DNA of 64,000 nucleotides from Thiodiazotropha sp040793985 (GCA_040793985.1 JBFNJI010000002.1:62001-126000); one strand, 5' to 3'; positions 44,213-53,922 are shown, counted from the stretch's first letter. Notes: generated by a model from the sequence alone, not told the origin. Numbers and translations: made by a program.

Positions 44213-46396
44213 TCAATCGGGCATGGTTATAAGTGGACCGGGTTGCTGTACGTCAACTATCCGGGATTCCTTGGCGAAGTTGAAACGAAGCGGCGATTGG
44301 GTGACGGACCACTCTCCCTTGAGCGCAATCTGGGCCTTATCCCCCTTGAATACGAGATAGCTGTACTTGCCGTAATGGGGTAGTTTTCTTGCAAGTCTTG
44401 AAGTCGCCGCGGCGGAGCTGCCGACGATCCATGCCAGGGTTTGATCGTTGTCAGGATTGCGCTTGCTGAGGATGAAGCTATGCCCTGCGGTGTCAAAGCT
44501 GGAGGCGGTGATATCGATCTTCTCTCGTCCGAGCGCAACGGGCGATGTGGAGAGCAGTGACAGCAGCTCGTCCTGAAAACGGTTATCCCGCCCCAGCAGC
44601 CAGACAGGACGATCCCGGGGCAGTTTTTCCAGATCGCTGTCGAGGCGGATCTCCACATCGTCATAACCATCGCTCCACTGCCTGGCCAAGGCACGATAGG
44701 CCTGAAGATGCTGCCCTTCCGCCTTTGACGGGAGCAGGATCAACACCCGTTTGCTGCCAAACAGGCGGCTCAGGGTGGCCGGGGTCTCGCCAACATCGAT
44801 CTCTCTGAAGATGTCGAACCAGGGATCGACCTGCAGTCGTGTGGGTTTGGCGGAGACATCAAGCGCGAATGGGGTTTCCCGCCGCGTCGCGCTGATTGTG
44901 GTCTGCAGGCTCTCTCCATTGACTAACTGAATAAGGATCGGGACCTCAAGGATATAGGGTGCGGAGGATTGGTCCTGTTGCAGGGTGCCGCGGATACTGT
45001 ATCCCGCTTCCGTCTCCACCAGGGCAAGGTCACGGACACTCAGTCTGGGTGCGCCGCTTCTCTCCGTCCATTGCCGGAAGATATCCCCGAGCGGTTCTCC
45101 TCCAGCCTTCTCGAAAGCGCGTTGCAGCTCATGATAACCTGCTGTTTTGAAGCGGTTTTCCCGGTAGAAGATCCGCAGTCCTTCAATGAAGCCCTGATCC
45201 CCGAGATGGCGCCGCAGCATATGGAAAAACATAAGGCTTTTGTCATAGCCGACGGCTGAACTGGCACTGGTGTGGCGCGCTCTGAAGCGGGATAGCGGAA
45301 AGTCGTTTTCGGAGCGTACGAAGTCCGCGTAACGCTTCAAGGCCGTTCGCCTATGATTGACACCCCGACCGCGCTGTTCGGCAAGGAGATGGTCGGCCAG
45401 GTAACTGGTCAGACCCTCCGACCAGTTGCCGCGCTGGTAGTCGATATAGACACTGTTTCCCCACCAGTTGTGGAGTATCTCGTGGGGGTAGGAGGTATGG
45501 AGGATAAAAGGCAGACGCAACACCCTTGGTCCAAGGAGGGTGAAAGAGGGCATGCCGTATCCGCTCTCCCAGAAGTTCTCCACCAGCGCGAACTTGGCAT
45601 AGGGATAGGGGCCGATCAGATTTTGGTAGAGCTGGATATAGCGTTGCGTGGCATGCAGATAGCGCTCCGCGGTCGCCTCATCCGGCTGGCGCAGATACAC
45701 CTGCGCCTCGATACCATCGGCGGCTTGTTTGTATAGGCTGTAGGGAGCGGCCACCAGATAGATATCGTCCTGGGGTGAGGTCTCGCGCCACTGCACCAGG
45801 CCTCGCTCACCGCTTTTGCGGAGAAGCGGTCCCTCACCCTGGCTCACCGCCAGCCAGTTGATGGGGAGTTCAACCTGCAGTTCGAAACTGACCAGACTAT
45901 CGGCAAAGTAGGGATACCAGCCGGTTCCGGCGTCGAGGTAGACTCCCTGCTCCGAGATGGTGCCGGCATGGCGTTCACTGACGCGACCGGGACTCTCACG
46001 CAGGGTCGTCAGCTGATGTTCGATCTTCCCGCCATACTCAAGGGTGAAATGAAGCTGATCTTCAGGCATGCTGATCCGGTATTCGATCAATGGATTGTTA
46101 TCGCCGACCGCTCCGGCCTCTACCAGGTCGGTCCCTGGCGTGAGGCTGCGAGGGGAGAGGCCGCGATGGAGCAGAAAGCGGAGGTTGTGCTGCTTCTTGA
46201 AAGCGCTCTGCGGTGCTTGATCACTCATGGATTGGGGTAGGGTGATGTGGTCCGTCACCCACAGTTGCCGGCTGCCTGGATCGATCCTGACCTGCAGTGC
46301 ATGGTGCAGGGTCGAGGTGGCGAGAACCGGTTTGCAAAACAGTACCAGCCACAGCAGGATGTAACAGATCGGTGTTTTATTGGTCATAAGGCGCAT
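44213..46396 (-). CDS. Secreted M1-family metallopeptidase-like protein
   Basis: 727 residues. A hydrophobic signal segment lies at about 10-26. The zinc site is HEILHNWWGN (His305, His309) with the third ligand Glu327 in NWSEGL; 17 residues separate the second His and the Glu, one fewer than in classical M1 enzymes. VENFWESGYGMPSF (272-285) takes the place of the GAMEN exopeptidase motif and is altered, so aminopeptidase action is not certain. The C-terminal 200 residues resemble no domain I know. An ATG at 46387 is an alternative start. Divergent from the ChaN-PDZ gene; only about 27 bases separate them. Confidence 0.82.
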   Translation of the reverse strand: MRLMTNKTPICYILLWLVLFCKPVLATSTLHHALQVRIDPGSRQLWVTDHITLPQSMSDQAPQSAFKKQHNLRFLLHRGLSPRSLTPGTDLVEAGAVGDNNPLIEYRISMPEDQLHFTLEYGGKIEHQLTTLRESPGRVSERHAGTISEQGVYLDAGTGWYPYFADSLVSFELQVELPINWLAVSQGEGPLLRKSGERGLVQWRETSPQDDIYLVAAPYSLYKQAADGIEAQVYLRQPDEATAERYLHATQRYIQLYQNLIGPYPYAKFALVENFWESGYGMPSFTLLGPRVLRLPFILHTSYPHEILHNWWGNSVYIDYQRGNWSEGLTSYLADHLLAEQRGRGVNHRRTALKRYADFVRSENDFPLSRFRARHTSASSAVGYDKSLMFFHMLRRHLGDQGFIEGLRIFYRENRFKTAGYHELQRAFEKAGGEPLGDIFRQWTERSGAPRLSVRDLALVETEAGYSIRGTLQQDQSSAPYILEVPILIQLVNGESLQTTISATRRETPFALDVSAKPTRLQVDPWFDIFREIDVGETPATLSRLFGSKRVLILLPSKAEGQHLQAYRALARQWSDGYDDVEIRLDSDLEKLPRDRPVWLLGRDNRFQDELLSLLSTSPVALGREKIDITASSFDTAGHSFILSKRNPDNDQTLAWIVGSSAAATSRLARKLPHYGKYSYLVFKGDKAQIALKGEWSVTQSPLRFNFAKESRIVDVQQPGPLITMPD

Positions 46397-46423
46397 ATTG
46401 AGTCAATCATATGGGAGAAGTTG

Positions 46424-47545
46424 GTGTACTATCTACCTTCGTTGTTTTTCGTTTTGGTCTGCACGGTATCGACCGCCCTTGCGCATGATCCGGAACCTGC
46501 TCCGGATCCGGTTATCGATCTCTCCGCCATGATCGATGTCACGAGCTTGATAGAGAAGGTCTCGGATAGCCAGGTGGTTTTCATCGGCGAGACCCATGAT
46601 CAATACCAGCACCACCTCAATCAGTTGGCGATCATCAAAGGATTGCATGCAAAGCACTCAGACCTGGCAATCGGGCTGGAGTTCTTTTTTCAACCCTACC
46701 AGGCAGCCCTCGACCGCTATATTGCCGGTGAGATAGATGAATCCGATCTGCTCCGTGAGTCGGAGTATTTCAATCGCTGGCGCTTCGATTATCGTCTCTA
46801 CCGCCCGATTATCCAATATGCCAGAGAGCATGGCATTCCGTTAATTGCACTCAACCTGGAGAGTGAAATAACCCAACAGGTGGGAAGGGAAGGCATCGAA
46901 AGCCTGGCAGATGAGCTGAAACAGCGCATACCTGTGGAGATCGATCGTGAAAACGAGGCCTATCACAAACGGCTGCGCACGATTTTCGATGCCCATCCTC
47001 ACAAGGATGGAAGGAGCTTCGAAAACTTTCTCGACGCTCAGTTGCTGTGGGACGAGGGAATGGCGCTCCGTGCGGCGGAGTGGATGAAGCAGCACCCCGA
47101 TACCCACCTGGTCATACTCGCCGGAGTCGGCCATATCATGTATGGCGACGGTATACCCAACCGTATGTCCCGTCGCATCGATACCTCCCAGGCGCTCATT
47201 ATCAATGTGGACGCCGTGTCGGGTCTGAGTCAGGAGATGGGGGACTATCTGATACTGGCCGAGGATCGCTCCCTACCGCCAGCGGGGAAACTGGGCGTTC
47301 TGCTCGATACCACCGGCTCGCCACCCAGCGTCAGCGGCTTTGTGAAGGGCAGTGGCGCCAAGGAGGCGGGAGTGGAGGAGAAGGATCTGCTCCTCGCCAT
47401 CGACGGCCAGCCAATCAAGAGCTACGCCGACATCCGTATCGCCCTCATGGACAAGGGAGTCGGGGAGCAGGTGGAACTGGAGGTGGAGCGGGAGCGTCTG
47501 CTTCTTGGTACCATTTCGGAGACCCTGCAGGTAACCCTGCGCTGA
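46424..47545 (+). CDS. ChaN-type haem/iron-regulated protein with C-terminal PDZ domain
   Basis: 373 residues from GTG 46424, with GGGAG upstream; TTG 46421 is an alternative. A signal peptide (YYLPSLFFVLVCTVSTALA) makes it periplasmic or outer-membrane-linked. The ChaN domain (about 35-260) has VVFIGETHDQYQHHLNQL, IGLEFFFQPYQ and HLVILAGVGHIMYGDGIP. ChaN of Campylobacter binds haem. A PDZ domain covers about 285-373 (GFVKGSGAKEAGVEEKDLLL, DGQPIKSYADIRIAL). The fusion suggests recruitment to a partner with a free C-terminus, perhaps the divergent peptidase. Confidence 0.82.
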   Translation: MYYLPSLFFVLVCTVSTALAHDPEPAPDPVIDLSAMIDVTSLIEKVSDSQVVFIGETHDQYQHHLNQLAIIKGLHAKHSDLAIGLEFFFQPYQAALDRYIAGEIDESDLLRESEYFNRWRFDYRLYRPIIQYAREHGIPLIALNLESEITQQVGREGIESLADELKQRIPVEIDRENEAYHKRLRTIFDAHPHKDGRSFENFLDAQLLWDEGMALRAAEWMKQHPDTHLVILAGVGHIMYGDGIPNRMSRRIDTSQALIINVDAVSGLSQEMGDYLILAEDRSLPPAGKLGVLLDTTGSPPSVSGFVKGSGAKEAGVEEKDLLLAIDGQPIKSYADIRIALMDKGVGEQVELEVERERLLLGTISETLQVTLR

Positions 47546-47560
47546 AATCGAATCCAGCCT

Positions 47561-48865
47561 ATGAAGCGACCAGAACTCCTCTCACCCACGGGTACCCTGA
47601 AGAACGCCCGATACGCCTTTGCCTATGGCGCCGACGCCGTCTATGCCGGATTGCCGCGCTACAGCCTGCGAGTGAGAAACAATGATTTCCTCGAGGAGAA
47701 TCTGGCAATCGGTATCGACCAGGCGCATGCCCTGGGGCGCTACTTCTACCTCGCCTGCAACGTGATGCCACACAATGCAAAGCTGAAGACCTTCATCGGG
47801 GATCTCGCGCCGATCATCGCCATGGGGCCGGATGCCTTGATTATGTCCGATCCCGGTTTGATCCTGATGGTGCGGGAGGCCTGGCCGGAGATGCCTATCC
47901 ACCTTTCGGTCCAGGCGAATACGGTGAATGCCGAAGCGGTACGCTTCTGGCAGCGCCAGGGGCTGAGTCGGGTCATCCTTTCGCGGGAGCTCTCCCTGGA
48001 GGAGGTGGAGGAGATAAGACAGGCGGTACCGGATATGGAGTTGGAGGTATTCATCCACGGTGCGCTCTGCATCGCCTATTCGGGCCGCTGTCTGCTCTCT
48101 GGCTATTTCAACCACCGGGATGCCAATCAGGGTACCTGTACCAACAGCTGCCGCTGGGACTACAAGTTATCGCAAACGGTGGAGCCGCCTACGGCGAATA
48201 TCGGTCCCGGCGGGGTTGTCCGGCATGATGAGGCCGACGATGTCTACCATATCGAGGAGCGGGGCAGGCCCGGTGAAACCATGCCCGTCTTCGAAGACGA
48301 GCATGGCACCTACATCATGAACTCCAAGGATCTGCGCGCGGTGGAGCATGTGGCGAGGCTGGTCGCTATCGGGGTGGATTGCCTGAAGATCGAGGGTCGC
48401 ACCAAGTCACACTACTATACAGCCCGCACCACCCAGGTCTACCGCCAGGCGATCGATGACGCCGTTGCTGGACGCCCGTTTCAAGTCGATCTGATGGCGG
48501 ATCTGGAGAGCCTCGCCAACCGGGGCTATACCGACGGCTTCTATCAGCGCCATGAATCCCAGGAGTTGCAGAATTACCGCTACGGTAGCTCGCAGACTGA
48601 ACGCCAGCAATTCGTCGGTGAAGTCACCGGTGTCGATGGCGGCACGGGTCTCATCGACCTGGATGTGAAGAACAAGATCCGTGTCGGCGACCGGCTTGAA
48701 TTGATGACACCTGGAGGGAATCGGAGTTTTATACTCCAGCGGATGGAGGATCAGAACGGCAATCTCATGCAGGAAGCTCCCGGGGGTGGTTACCGGGTCC
48801 GTGTTGAGCTGCCGATCCGCGAGGTGGAGAACGGTCTTTTGTGCCGCTACCTTGAGCAGGCATAA
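47561..48865 (+). CDS. trhP: U32-family tRNA hydroxylation protein (YegQ/TrhP)
   Basis: 434 residues. RPELLSPTGTLKNARYAFAY is the start typical of YegQ. HGALCIAYSGRCLLSGYF and GTCTNSCRWDY carry the conserved cysteines, and CLKIEGRTKSHYY follows. In E. coli TrhP makes 5-hydroxyuridine in the wobble position of some tRNAs with prephenate as hydroxyl donor. A C-terminal beta domain (about 340-434) is present as in the long U32 branch. It starts 15 bases after the ChaN-PDZ gene. Confidence 0.9.
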   Translation: MKRPELLSPTGTLKNARYAFAYGADAVYAGLPRYSLRVRNNDFLEENLAIGIDQAHALGRYFYLACNVMPHNAKLKTFIGDLAPIIAMGPDALIMSDPGLILMVREAWPEMPIHLSVQANTVNAEAVRFWQRQGLSRVILSRELSLEEVEEIRQAVPDMELEVFIHGALCIAYSGRCLLSGYFNHRDANQGTCTNSCRWDYKLSQTVEPPTANIGPGGVVRHDEADDVYHIEERGRPGETMPVFEDEHGTYIMNSKDLRAVEHVARLVAIGVDCLKIEGRTKSHYYTARTTQVYRQAIDDAVAGRPFQVDLMADLESLANRGYTDGFYQRHESQELQNYRYGSSQTERQQFVGEVTGVDGGTGLIDLDVKNKIRVGDRLELMTPGGNRSFILQRMEDQNGNLMQEAPGGGYRVRVELPIREVENGLLCRYLEQA

Positions 48866-48901
48866 CAGTACCGCGACAGATCAAACAGTCCCTCATCGCC
48901 C

Positions 48902-49123
48902 ATGGCTTATCTGCAAAAGTATCAGATTATAGGCGCAATTGTGCTGGCGACGCCCTTGATTGCGGTTATGTTCGCCCTCTGGCTTGGTGATTTGAAGAAG
49001 TTTACCTTTGCTATCGAGGCCGTGGGTATATGGGCCTTTGCCTACTACCGGTGGACCAAGAGCCGGGTATTCGCACAAACAGATGCTGAACTGCTGGTCC
49101 TGCAGGGGCAGTTTCATCGATGA
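48902..49123 (+). CDS. Small inner-membrane protein of unknown function
   Basis: 73 residues with two membrane helices (about 8-28 and 36-52) and a short charged tail. I recognise no family. Its TGA overlaps the ATG of the following GNAT gene by four bases, which supports it being real and translated together with that gene. Confidence 0.6.
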   Translation: MAYLQKYQIIGAIVLATPLIAVMFALWLGDLKKFTFAIEAVGIWAFAYYRWTKSRVFAQTDAELLVLQGQFHR

Positions 49124-49737
49124 ATTCAATCCCCACCTCTTCACCGGAAACAGGATTTGTACTGGAGACCGAGCGGCTGCTGCTGCGTCAGTGGCGCGAT
49201 GATGACTATGCGGCCTTCACAGAAATCAATGCCGATCCCAGGGTAATGGAATATTTTCCCAATCAGTTGTCACCTGCCGAGAGCGATGAGCTGGCCGATA
49301 GATGCCGTGACCTGATAGCGGCAAGAGGTTGGGGCTTTGGGGCCTTGGAGTTGAAGCGCAGCAGTGAATTCATCGGCCTAGTCGGCCTCAATCAACCCCA
49401 GCACCGGCTGCCATGTTCTCCCTGTACCGAAATTGGCTGGCGTCTTGCCTATGAACATTGGGGCAAAGGGTATGTTACGGAAGTGGGCCGGGAAGCCTTG
49501 TGTTTTGCCTTTGACAAATTACTGTTGGACGAAGTGGTGGCCTTTGCCACAGTCACCAATAAGCGTTCGATTGCGGTGATGCAGCGCCTCGGCATGACCG
49601 ACACCGGTCGAAACTTCAAACATCCGGCAATAACGCCTGAACATCCGCTGTCCGAGCATGTGTTATATTCGATTTCCAGAGGCGACTGGAGTCAGCAGGG
49701 CGGTCCGATTCATGAAGGCGCCAGGCAACAAAGATGA
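49120..49737 (+). CDS. RimJ/RimL-type GNAT acetyltransferase
   Basis: 205 residues. LETERLLLRQWRDDDYAAF (about 15-33) is the family start. EIGWRLAYEHWGKGYVTEVG is the acetyl-CoA loop, and NKRSIAVMQRLGM the fold's end. Substrate unknown. The last 30 residues run past the usual end and overlap the start of the broken membrane-protein gene. Confidence 0.85.
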   Translation: MNSIPTSSPETGFVLETERLLLRQWRDDDYAAFTEINADPRVMEYFPNQLSPAESDELADRCRDLIAARGWGFGALELKRSSEFIGLVGLNQPQHRLPCSPCTEIGWRLAYEHWGKGYVTEVGREALCFAFDKLLLDEVVAFATVTNKRSIAVMQRLGMTDTGRNFKHPAITPEHPLSEHVLYSISRGDWSQQGGPIHEGARQQR

Positions 49738-50101
49738 GTGGATGGGATGGCCACCGATGGGAGCAGGTGTCGCTTCAATAGTGGCTATGACCCTGTTCGA
49801 TGCACTCGCGGCGTTCCACAACACGATTCTCACCATTGAAGGTGGAACTGTACTGATCGGATATCTCTTTCCAGTCACTATGGGCATAGGTATTGCCATT
49901 CGCCTAGATGGCAGGGATTGGCTGGGTTTCGCCTGATTGGGATTTCTCTTCTATCTGTGCGGTCTCGGGGTAAAACTCATCTCCATCCAGGGCATGATGG
50001 GACATACATATTCGGTCCTGTTAAGTTGTGCAATCATGTTGACGACACAATCGGTGGTATTGTTTATCAAGCGGCGATTGCAGCACGAGCTTGGCTCTTG
50101 A
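49712..50101 (+). pseudogene. Small membrane protein interrupted by one stop codon
   Basis: From ATG 49712 the frame reads 74 codons to TGA 49934-49936 and continues open in the same frame for 54 more codons to TGA 50099. Both halves are hydrophobic with about four membrane helices in total (SIVAMTLFDALAAF, GTVLIGYLFPVTMGIGI, LGFLFYLCGLGVKLIS, SVLLSCAIMLTTQSVVLFI). The stop replaces a position where Trp (TGG) would fit. It is either a recent nonsense mutation, a sequencing error or a read-through case. Family not recognised. Confidence 0.6.
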
Positions 50102-50182
50102 TCCTTTTGCAAGAGCATGTCGCTTCAGCTTGATCGGCTAAAATGGATTGATACAAGACCCGTGACTCGGTGAGGAGATCCA

Positions 50183-50605
50183 ATGCCAGAAAAGAGCGTA
50201 ACCGGTAGTTGTCTATGCGGCGAAGTCAGTTATGCGATCAAAGGCAACCTGGGGATATTCCAGTACTGCAACTGTTCCCGTTGCCGCAAGTTCAGCGGAA
50301 GCGCCTTTGCCGCCAATCTCTTCGTGGCCCCGAAGGATTTCGAATGGCTGCAGGGCGAGGAATCGGTGGGCCGCTATGAAGTGCAAGAGGCCAAGCACTT
50401 CGCCACCTGTTTTTGCAAAAAGTGCGGCTCCTCCCTGCCGTGGCTGGCACAGAGCGGGAGGACAGTAGTGGTACCTGCGGGTACCCTCGACGGTGATCCG
50501 CAAATCAGGCCGATCCAGAATATCTTTTGCACCTCCAGGGCGGTGTGGTACCAGGACCCGGCCGAACTGCCGTCATACGATGAGCTTCCGACTAAAAGCA
50601 AGTGA
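50183..50605 (+). CDS. GFA/CENP-V-type zinc protein
   Basis: 140 residues. SCLCGEVSYAI, CNCSRCRKFSGSAF and CFCKKCGSSLPW carry the paired cysteines that bind zinc in the GFA (glutathione-dependent formaldehyde-activating) fold. Most members have unproven function. GAGGAG precedes the ATG. It is convergent with the NadE-like gene. Confidence 0.85.
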   Translation: MPEKSVTGSCLCGEVSYAIKGNLGIFQYCNCSRCRKFSGSAFAANLFVAPKDFEWLQGEESVGRYEVQEAKHFATCFCKKCGSSLPWLAQSGRTVVVPAGTLDGDPQIRPIQNIFCTSRAVWYQDPAELPSYDELPTKSK

Positions 50606-50847
50606 ATGCTAAGTCCGCAAATAAAAGCAAATTACGCCTTCCATAGCTCGCGTATAACGTATTGTCACACTGCCTTTGAGTGTTTCCGCGGTATGCAAGG
50701 TAAGTATCCCGCAGCGTTTACGACAACCCCTGAGGCGGGTGGAAGCGTGGCATTAGTGCGTGAACTATTCTCCGATCACCAATTGATTCAAAGATCCCTT
50801 GATTTGCGTTTATTAGCTTTCATTCGCGGACTCTTTTTATCTTCAGA
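50606..50847. other. Spacer between convergent genes
   Basis: No gene supported. A 92-codon open frame from 50606 runs into the 3' end of the NadE-like gene on the other strand and has no family features. No clear terminator seen. Confidence 0.3.
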
Positions 50848-51843
50848 TTACAATCCCAGCTCAGGCATCGATTCGATCAGGTAGGGTTTGGCATGCAGGT
50901 AGTGGGTCGTCTTGCGCTTGTTGTCTATATCCTGGAGGACGAACTTGGCCTGCTCCTCGGTGATGCCGAGCATCGCCGCCAATTCGCTGGCGGATGCGCC
51001 GACGTTGCGCGCCCAGAGCGCCTTGTCCATCTGCTGATAAGGCAGTGCGAAGTAGAACTCATCCTGACCCTGGGGAAGGCTGTAGGTGTCGGTGGTTGGG
51101 GTTGCGTTACATATCGAATCCGGTAGGCCGAGATGTTTTGCCAGGGTATAGACCTGGGTCTTGTAGAGGTGGGCAATCGGTTTAAGATCCGCGGATCCGT
51201 CACCGTTTTTCACGAAAAAGCCCTGGTCGTACTCGAGCCGGTTGGGGGTGCCGATTACCGCATAGTTCAGTCGATCCGCATGGTAATACTCGATGGTCTT
51301 GCGAATCCGTTGTTTGTAATTGGTGGCGGCCACAATCTGTAGGTATTCCCTGAGATCGAGTCGTTTTTCATGCTGCTCCCCCTGGGGGTCCTGTACCACC
51401 AGCATGAAGTGATTGACCTGGCCGTCGAGACCGCCCTTGATGACGATCTTGTTTTTCCAGCCTTCGCCATATTCGGGGAAGGTTTTGACAATGGCCTCAT
51501 CCCTGGCCTGGTAACAACCGATGGCCTCGAGGGTGGCGGCGATATTGTGCGTGGCGTGGTCAACTCCCAGGTGCTCGATTAGCTGACTGCCGCGGGACTG
51601 TGTCTCCTGCGCCGAATCGACTTCCGGCAATTGAATGAAAAAGGCCTTTTTCGCACCGAACGCCCTGACCGCCAGGGCCGCCGATACGGAACTGTCGATA
51701 CCGCCTGATACCGCTACCACGACACCGCGTCGACGCAGTTTACTGCGCATGACCTCGCGCATGGTTTCACAGATTTTTTCGACCTCTTTGTCACGGTCGA
51801 AATTGATTATTTCAGCTTCGTACCGTTCTGCTAATGCTTGCAT
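50848..51843 (-). CDS. NadE-like ATP-pyrophosphatase / NAD+ synthase
   Basis: 331 residues from ATG 51843, longer than the roughly 275 of ammonia-dependent NadE. The PP-loop is VVVAVSGGIDSSVSAAL (42-58). GTPNRLEYDQG and VKNGDGSADLKPIAHLYKTQ match the NadE second and third signatures. The chemistry is adenylation of a carboxylate followed by amide formation. Its place after an acyl ligase, a carrier protein and an AsnB-like gene makes a role in amide formation on a special substrate possible; a housekeeping NAD+ synthase is the simpler view. Confidence 0.8.
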   Translation of the reverse strand: MQALAERYEAEIINFDRDKEVEKICETMREVMRSKLRRRGVVVAVSGGIDSSVSAALAVRAFGAKKAFFIQLPEVDSAQETQSRGSQLIEHLGVDHATHNIAATLEAIGCYQARDEAIVKTFPEYGEGWKNKIVIKGGLDGQVNHFMLVVQDPQGEQHEKRLDLREYLQIVAATNYKQRIRKTIEYYHADRLNYAVIGTPNRLEYDQGFFVKNGDGSADLKPIAHLYKTQVYTLAKHLGLPDSICNATPTTDTYSLPQGQDEFYFALPYQQMDKALWARNVGASASELAAMLGITEEQAKFVLQDIDNKRKTTHYLHAKPYLIESMPELGL

Positions 51844-51961
51844 TCTTATTCTCCGGATTTGATTCTGCTTGGTTTTCAATCGATCTGTACTACCTGGAAC
51901 GGTTCATACCAGTCTTTTTTCGATCCCATTTTGCCACCCTCTGGTGACCTGGCTGTCGCCT

Positions 51962-53485
51962 CTATTTGAGCATGAATTTCTGTATTTTGCCCGAGGCGGT
52001 TTTTGGCAGCTCCTCGATGAATTCGATGGATTTTGGGATTTTATAGATGGCCAGACTGTTTTTGCAGTGGTGTTGTATGGTCATCTGTTTCAGGTCACTC
52101 TCCTTTTTTGGGACCACGTAGGCCTTGATCACCTCTCCAAGTAACTCGTCAGGACTACCGACGACCGCAACCTCCTGTACATCCTCTATCTCCTGAATGA
52201 CCTCTTCGATCTCCTTGGGGCTGATGCGATTGGCGCCGCTCTTGATCATATCGGATGAGCGGCCGTCGATATAGAGATAACCATCGGCGTCGGTATGCGC
52301 CAGATCGCCGGTATGGAGCCAGCCATCCTTTAGCACCTGGTCGGTCTTTTCCTGATCCTTCCAGTATCCTTGCATTATGTTATCGCCCCTGGCACAGATT
52401 TCGCCGGTCTCTCCGGGAGGCGCCACTTCACCTGCCTTGTTGCGCACCTCGATGGTGGTATCGGGTATGGCGACACCGATGGAGCCCCGTTTCTTATCGA
52501 GCATGCTTGGCGGCAGATAGGTCAGGCGCGCACTGGCTTCTGTCTGTCCATACATGATGAAGAGTTCGGTATGGGGCAGGGCCGTGGTCAGCCTGTCCGC
52601 CAATGCCGGCGCCATCGCGCCGCCTGCCTGGGTGATGTAGCGTAGTTTCGAGAGATCGAAATCTTCGATATTGACCCTGCTCAACAGCAGTGCGAAGGTC
52701 GAGGGTACCCCGGAGAAGCCACTCACCGCCTCTTCAGCCATCTTCTCCATGACACGATGGGGATAGAGCAGGCTGTTTTCCAGTATCAAGGCAGCCCCGA
52801 TGGTCAAATGGGTATGCAGAATGGAGTTGCCATAGGAGTAGTAGAAGGGCAACACATTGAGAATGCTGTCCTCGACGGTAAGTTCAAGGTAGGCCAGGAT
52901 CGATTTGACGTTGCTGTCGAGATTGCCGTGGCTTAGCGTGACTCCCTTGGGGTGGCCAGTGGTGCCAGAGGTGTAGATGATCGAAGCCAAGTCGGATTGT
53001 CGCACTTCGATCTGCGGCTCCCGCAGATCACTATCGAGAACCGCATGCCAGGTTATCTGGTTGTCCTGTGTCTGATCCGTTTTCTCCCCTCCGACATCCA
53101 CCAGGGTAAAGCCGCTGCCGGTCTCTACCACAGTACCGCGTTCCGGGTGGTTGTGATCGATGAACAGCCACCTGGAGTCGGAGTGGGTTACCCAGTTGAT
53201 AATATCCCTTGCTTTTGCCTGGGTATTAAGGGCGACGGTAACTCCGCCAGCGGCCCAGATGCCGTAAAAGATCCCCGCATATTCTGCTGAATTGGCGACC
53301 ACCATGGCAACCCGGTCACCCTTTTGCAAACCCGACGCCAACAAGTAACTGCAGACCTTGTCTACGAGTTCGGATAGCTGCCTGTAGGAGACGCGGTGTG
53401 TGTTGTTTGCAATCGCCAGTGAGTCTGCGCGATTGACCGCGCTCTCCCTGAATCGATCGATAAGGGTGGCCGGAGCCGATTTCAC
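51962..53485 (-). CDS. AMP-forming acyl/amino-acyl ligase (adenylation enzyme)
   Basis: 507 residues from GTG 53485. The ANL-family motifs are in order: IIYTSGTTGHPKGVTLSHGN (about 166-185), FIMYGQTEASARL (about 310), GWLHTGDLAHTDADGYLYI (about 393-411) and the catalytic Lys in PKTASGKIQK at the C-terminus. It activates a carboxylic acid as acyl-AMP and loads it on CoA or a carrier protein. The carrier-protein gene ends one base upstream, so that protein is the probable acceptor. Confidence 0.9.
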   Translation of the reverse strand: MKSAPATLIDRFRESAVNRADSLAIANNTHRVSYRQLSELVDKVCSYLLASGLQKGDRVAMVVANSAEYAGIFYGIWAAGGVTVALNTQAKARDIINWVTHSDSRWLFIDHNHPERGTVVETGSGFTLVDVGGEKTDQTQDNQITWHAVLDSDLREPQIEVRQSDLASIIYTSGTTGHPKGVTLSHGNLDSNVKSILAYLELTVEDSILNVLPFYYSYGNSILHTHLTIGAALILENSLLYPHRVMEKMAEEAVSGFSGVPSTFALLLSRVNIEDFDLSKLRYITQAGGAMAPALADRLTTALPHTELFIMYGQTEASARLTYLPPSMLDKKRGSIGVAIPDTTIEVRNKAGEVAPPGETGEICARGDNIMQGYWKDQEKTDQVLKDGWLHTGDLAHTDADGYLYIDGRSSDMIKSGANRISPKEIEEVIQEIEDVQEVAVVGSPDELLGEVIKAYVVPKKESDLKQMTIQHHCKNSLAIYKIPKSIEFIEELPKTASGKIQKFMLK

Positions 53486-53486
53486 G

Positions 53487-53732
53487 TTATTGCCTTTTTT
53501 TTGCAATGAACGAAACGATATTGTTAACGGAATCGAGGTTTTCGGGCACCATTTCCGTGTCTTCGACCTTGATACCGAACTCATCTTCGAGGAAATAGAT
53601 AACTTCCAATATTCCGGTTGAATCCAAAATGCCTTTATCGAGGAATGAGTCGGTGCTGTTCAGTGCGGACTGGTCATCTGTGAACAGGTAGTTTTCAAGG
53701 ATATAGTTTCTGATTGTTGCTTCTGTCGACAT
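53487..53732 (-). CDS. Stand-alone acyl carrier protein
   Basis: 81 residues from ATG 53732. Four-helix carrier fold; the phosphopantetheine site is Ser38 in GILDSTGILEVI, and EDEFGIKVEDTEMVPENLDS follows as in ACP/PCP domains. It is not the fatty-acid ACP, which has a DSLD motif and lies in the fab cluster. One base separates its stop from the ligase GTG, so ligase and carrier are made together. Confidence 0.88.
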   Translation of the reverse strand: MSTEATIRNYILENYLFTDDQSALNSTDSFLDKGILDSTGILEVIYFLEDEFGIKVEDTEMVPENLDSVNNIVSFIAKKRQ

Positions 53733-53922
53733 GAAATTTCCCAAATAATTTTGCCAGTTTGATATAGAGGCTAATGCTCGCCGTTCAGTATATCGACCGT
53801 ACAATGACCATGTTTAGTGTGTAAATCAATATTCTAAGATGGCAAGTTTAAATGAAATAGGTAATTTTTCACTTCCTAATTGAATGAATAACGAATAATT
53901 CCATAGTGAGGTTGTGCTGTTC

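Noticed and set aside
50606..50884. 92-codon frame between the GFA and NadE-like genes
   Set aside because: It overlaps the 3' end of the NadE-like gene and has no recognisable features.
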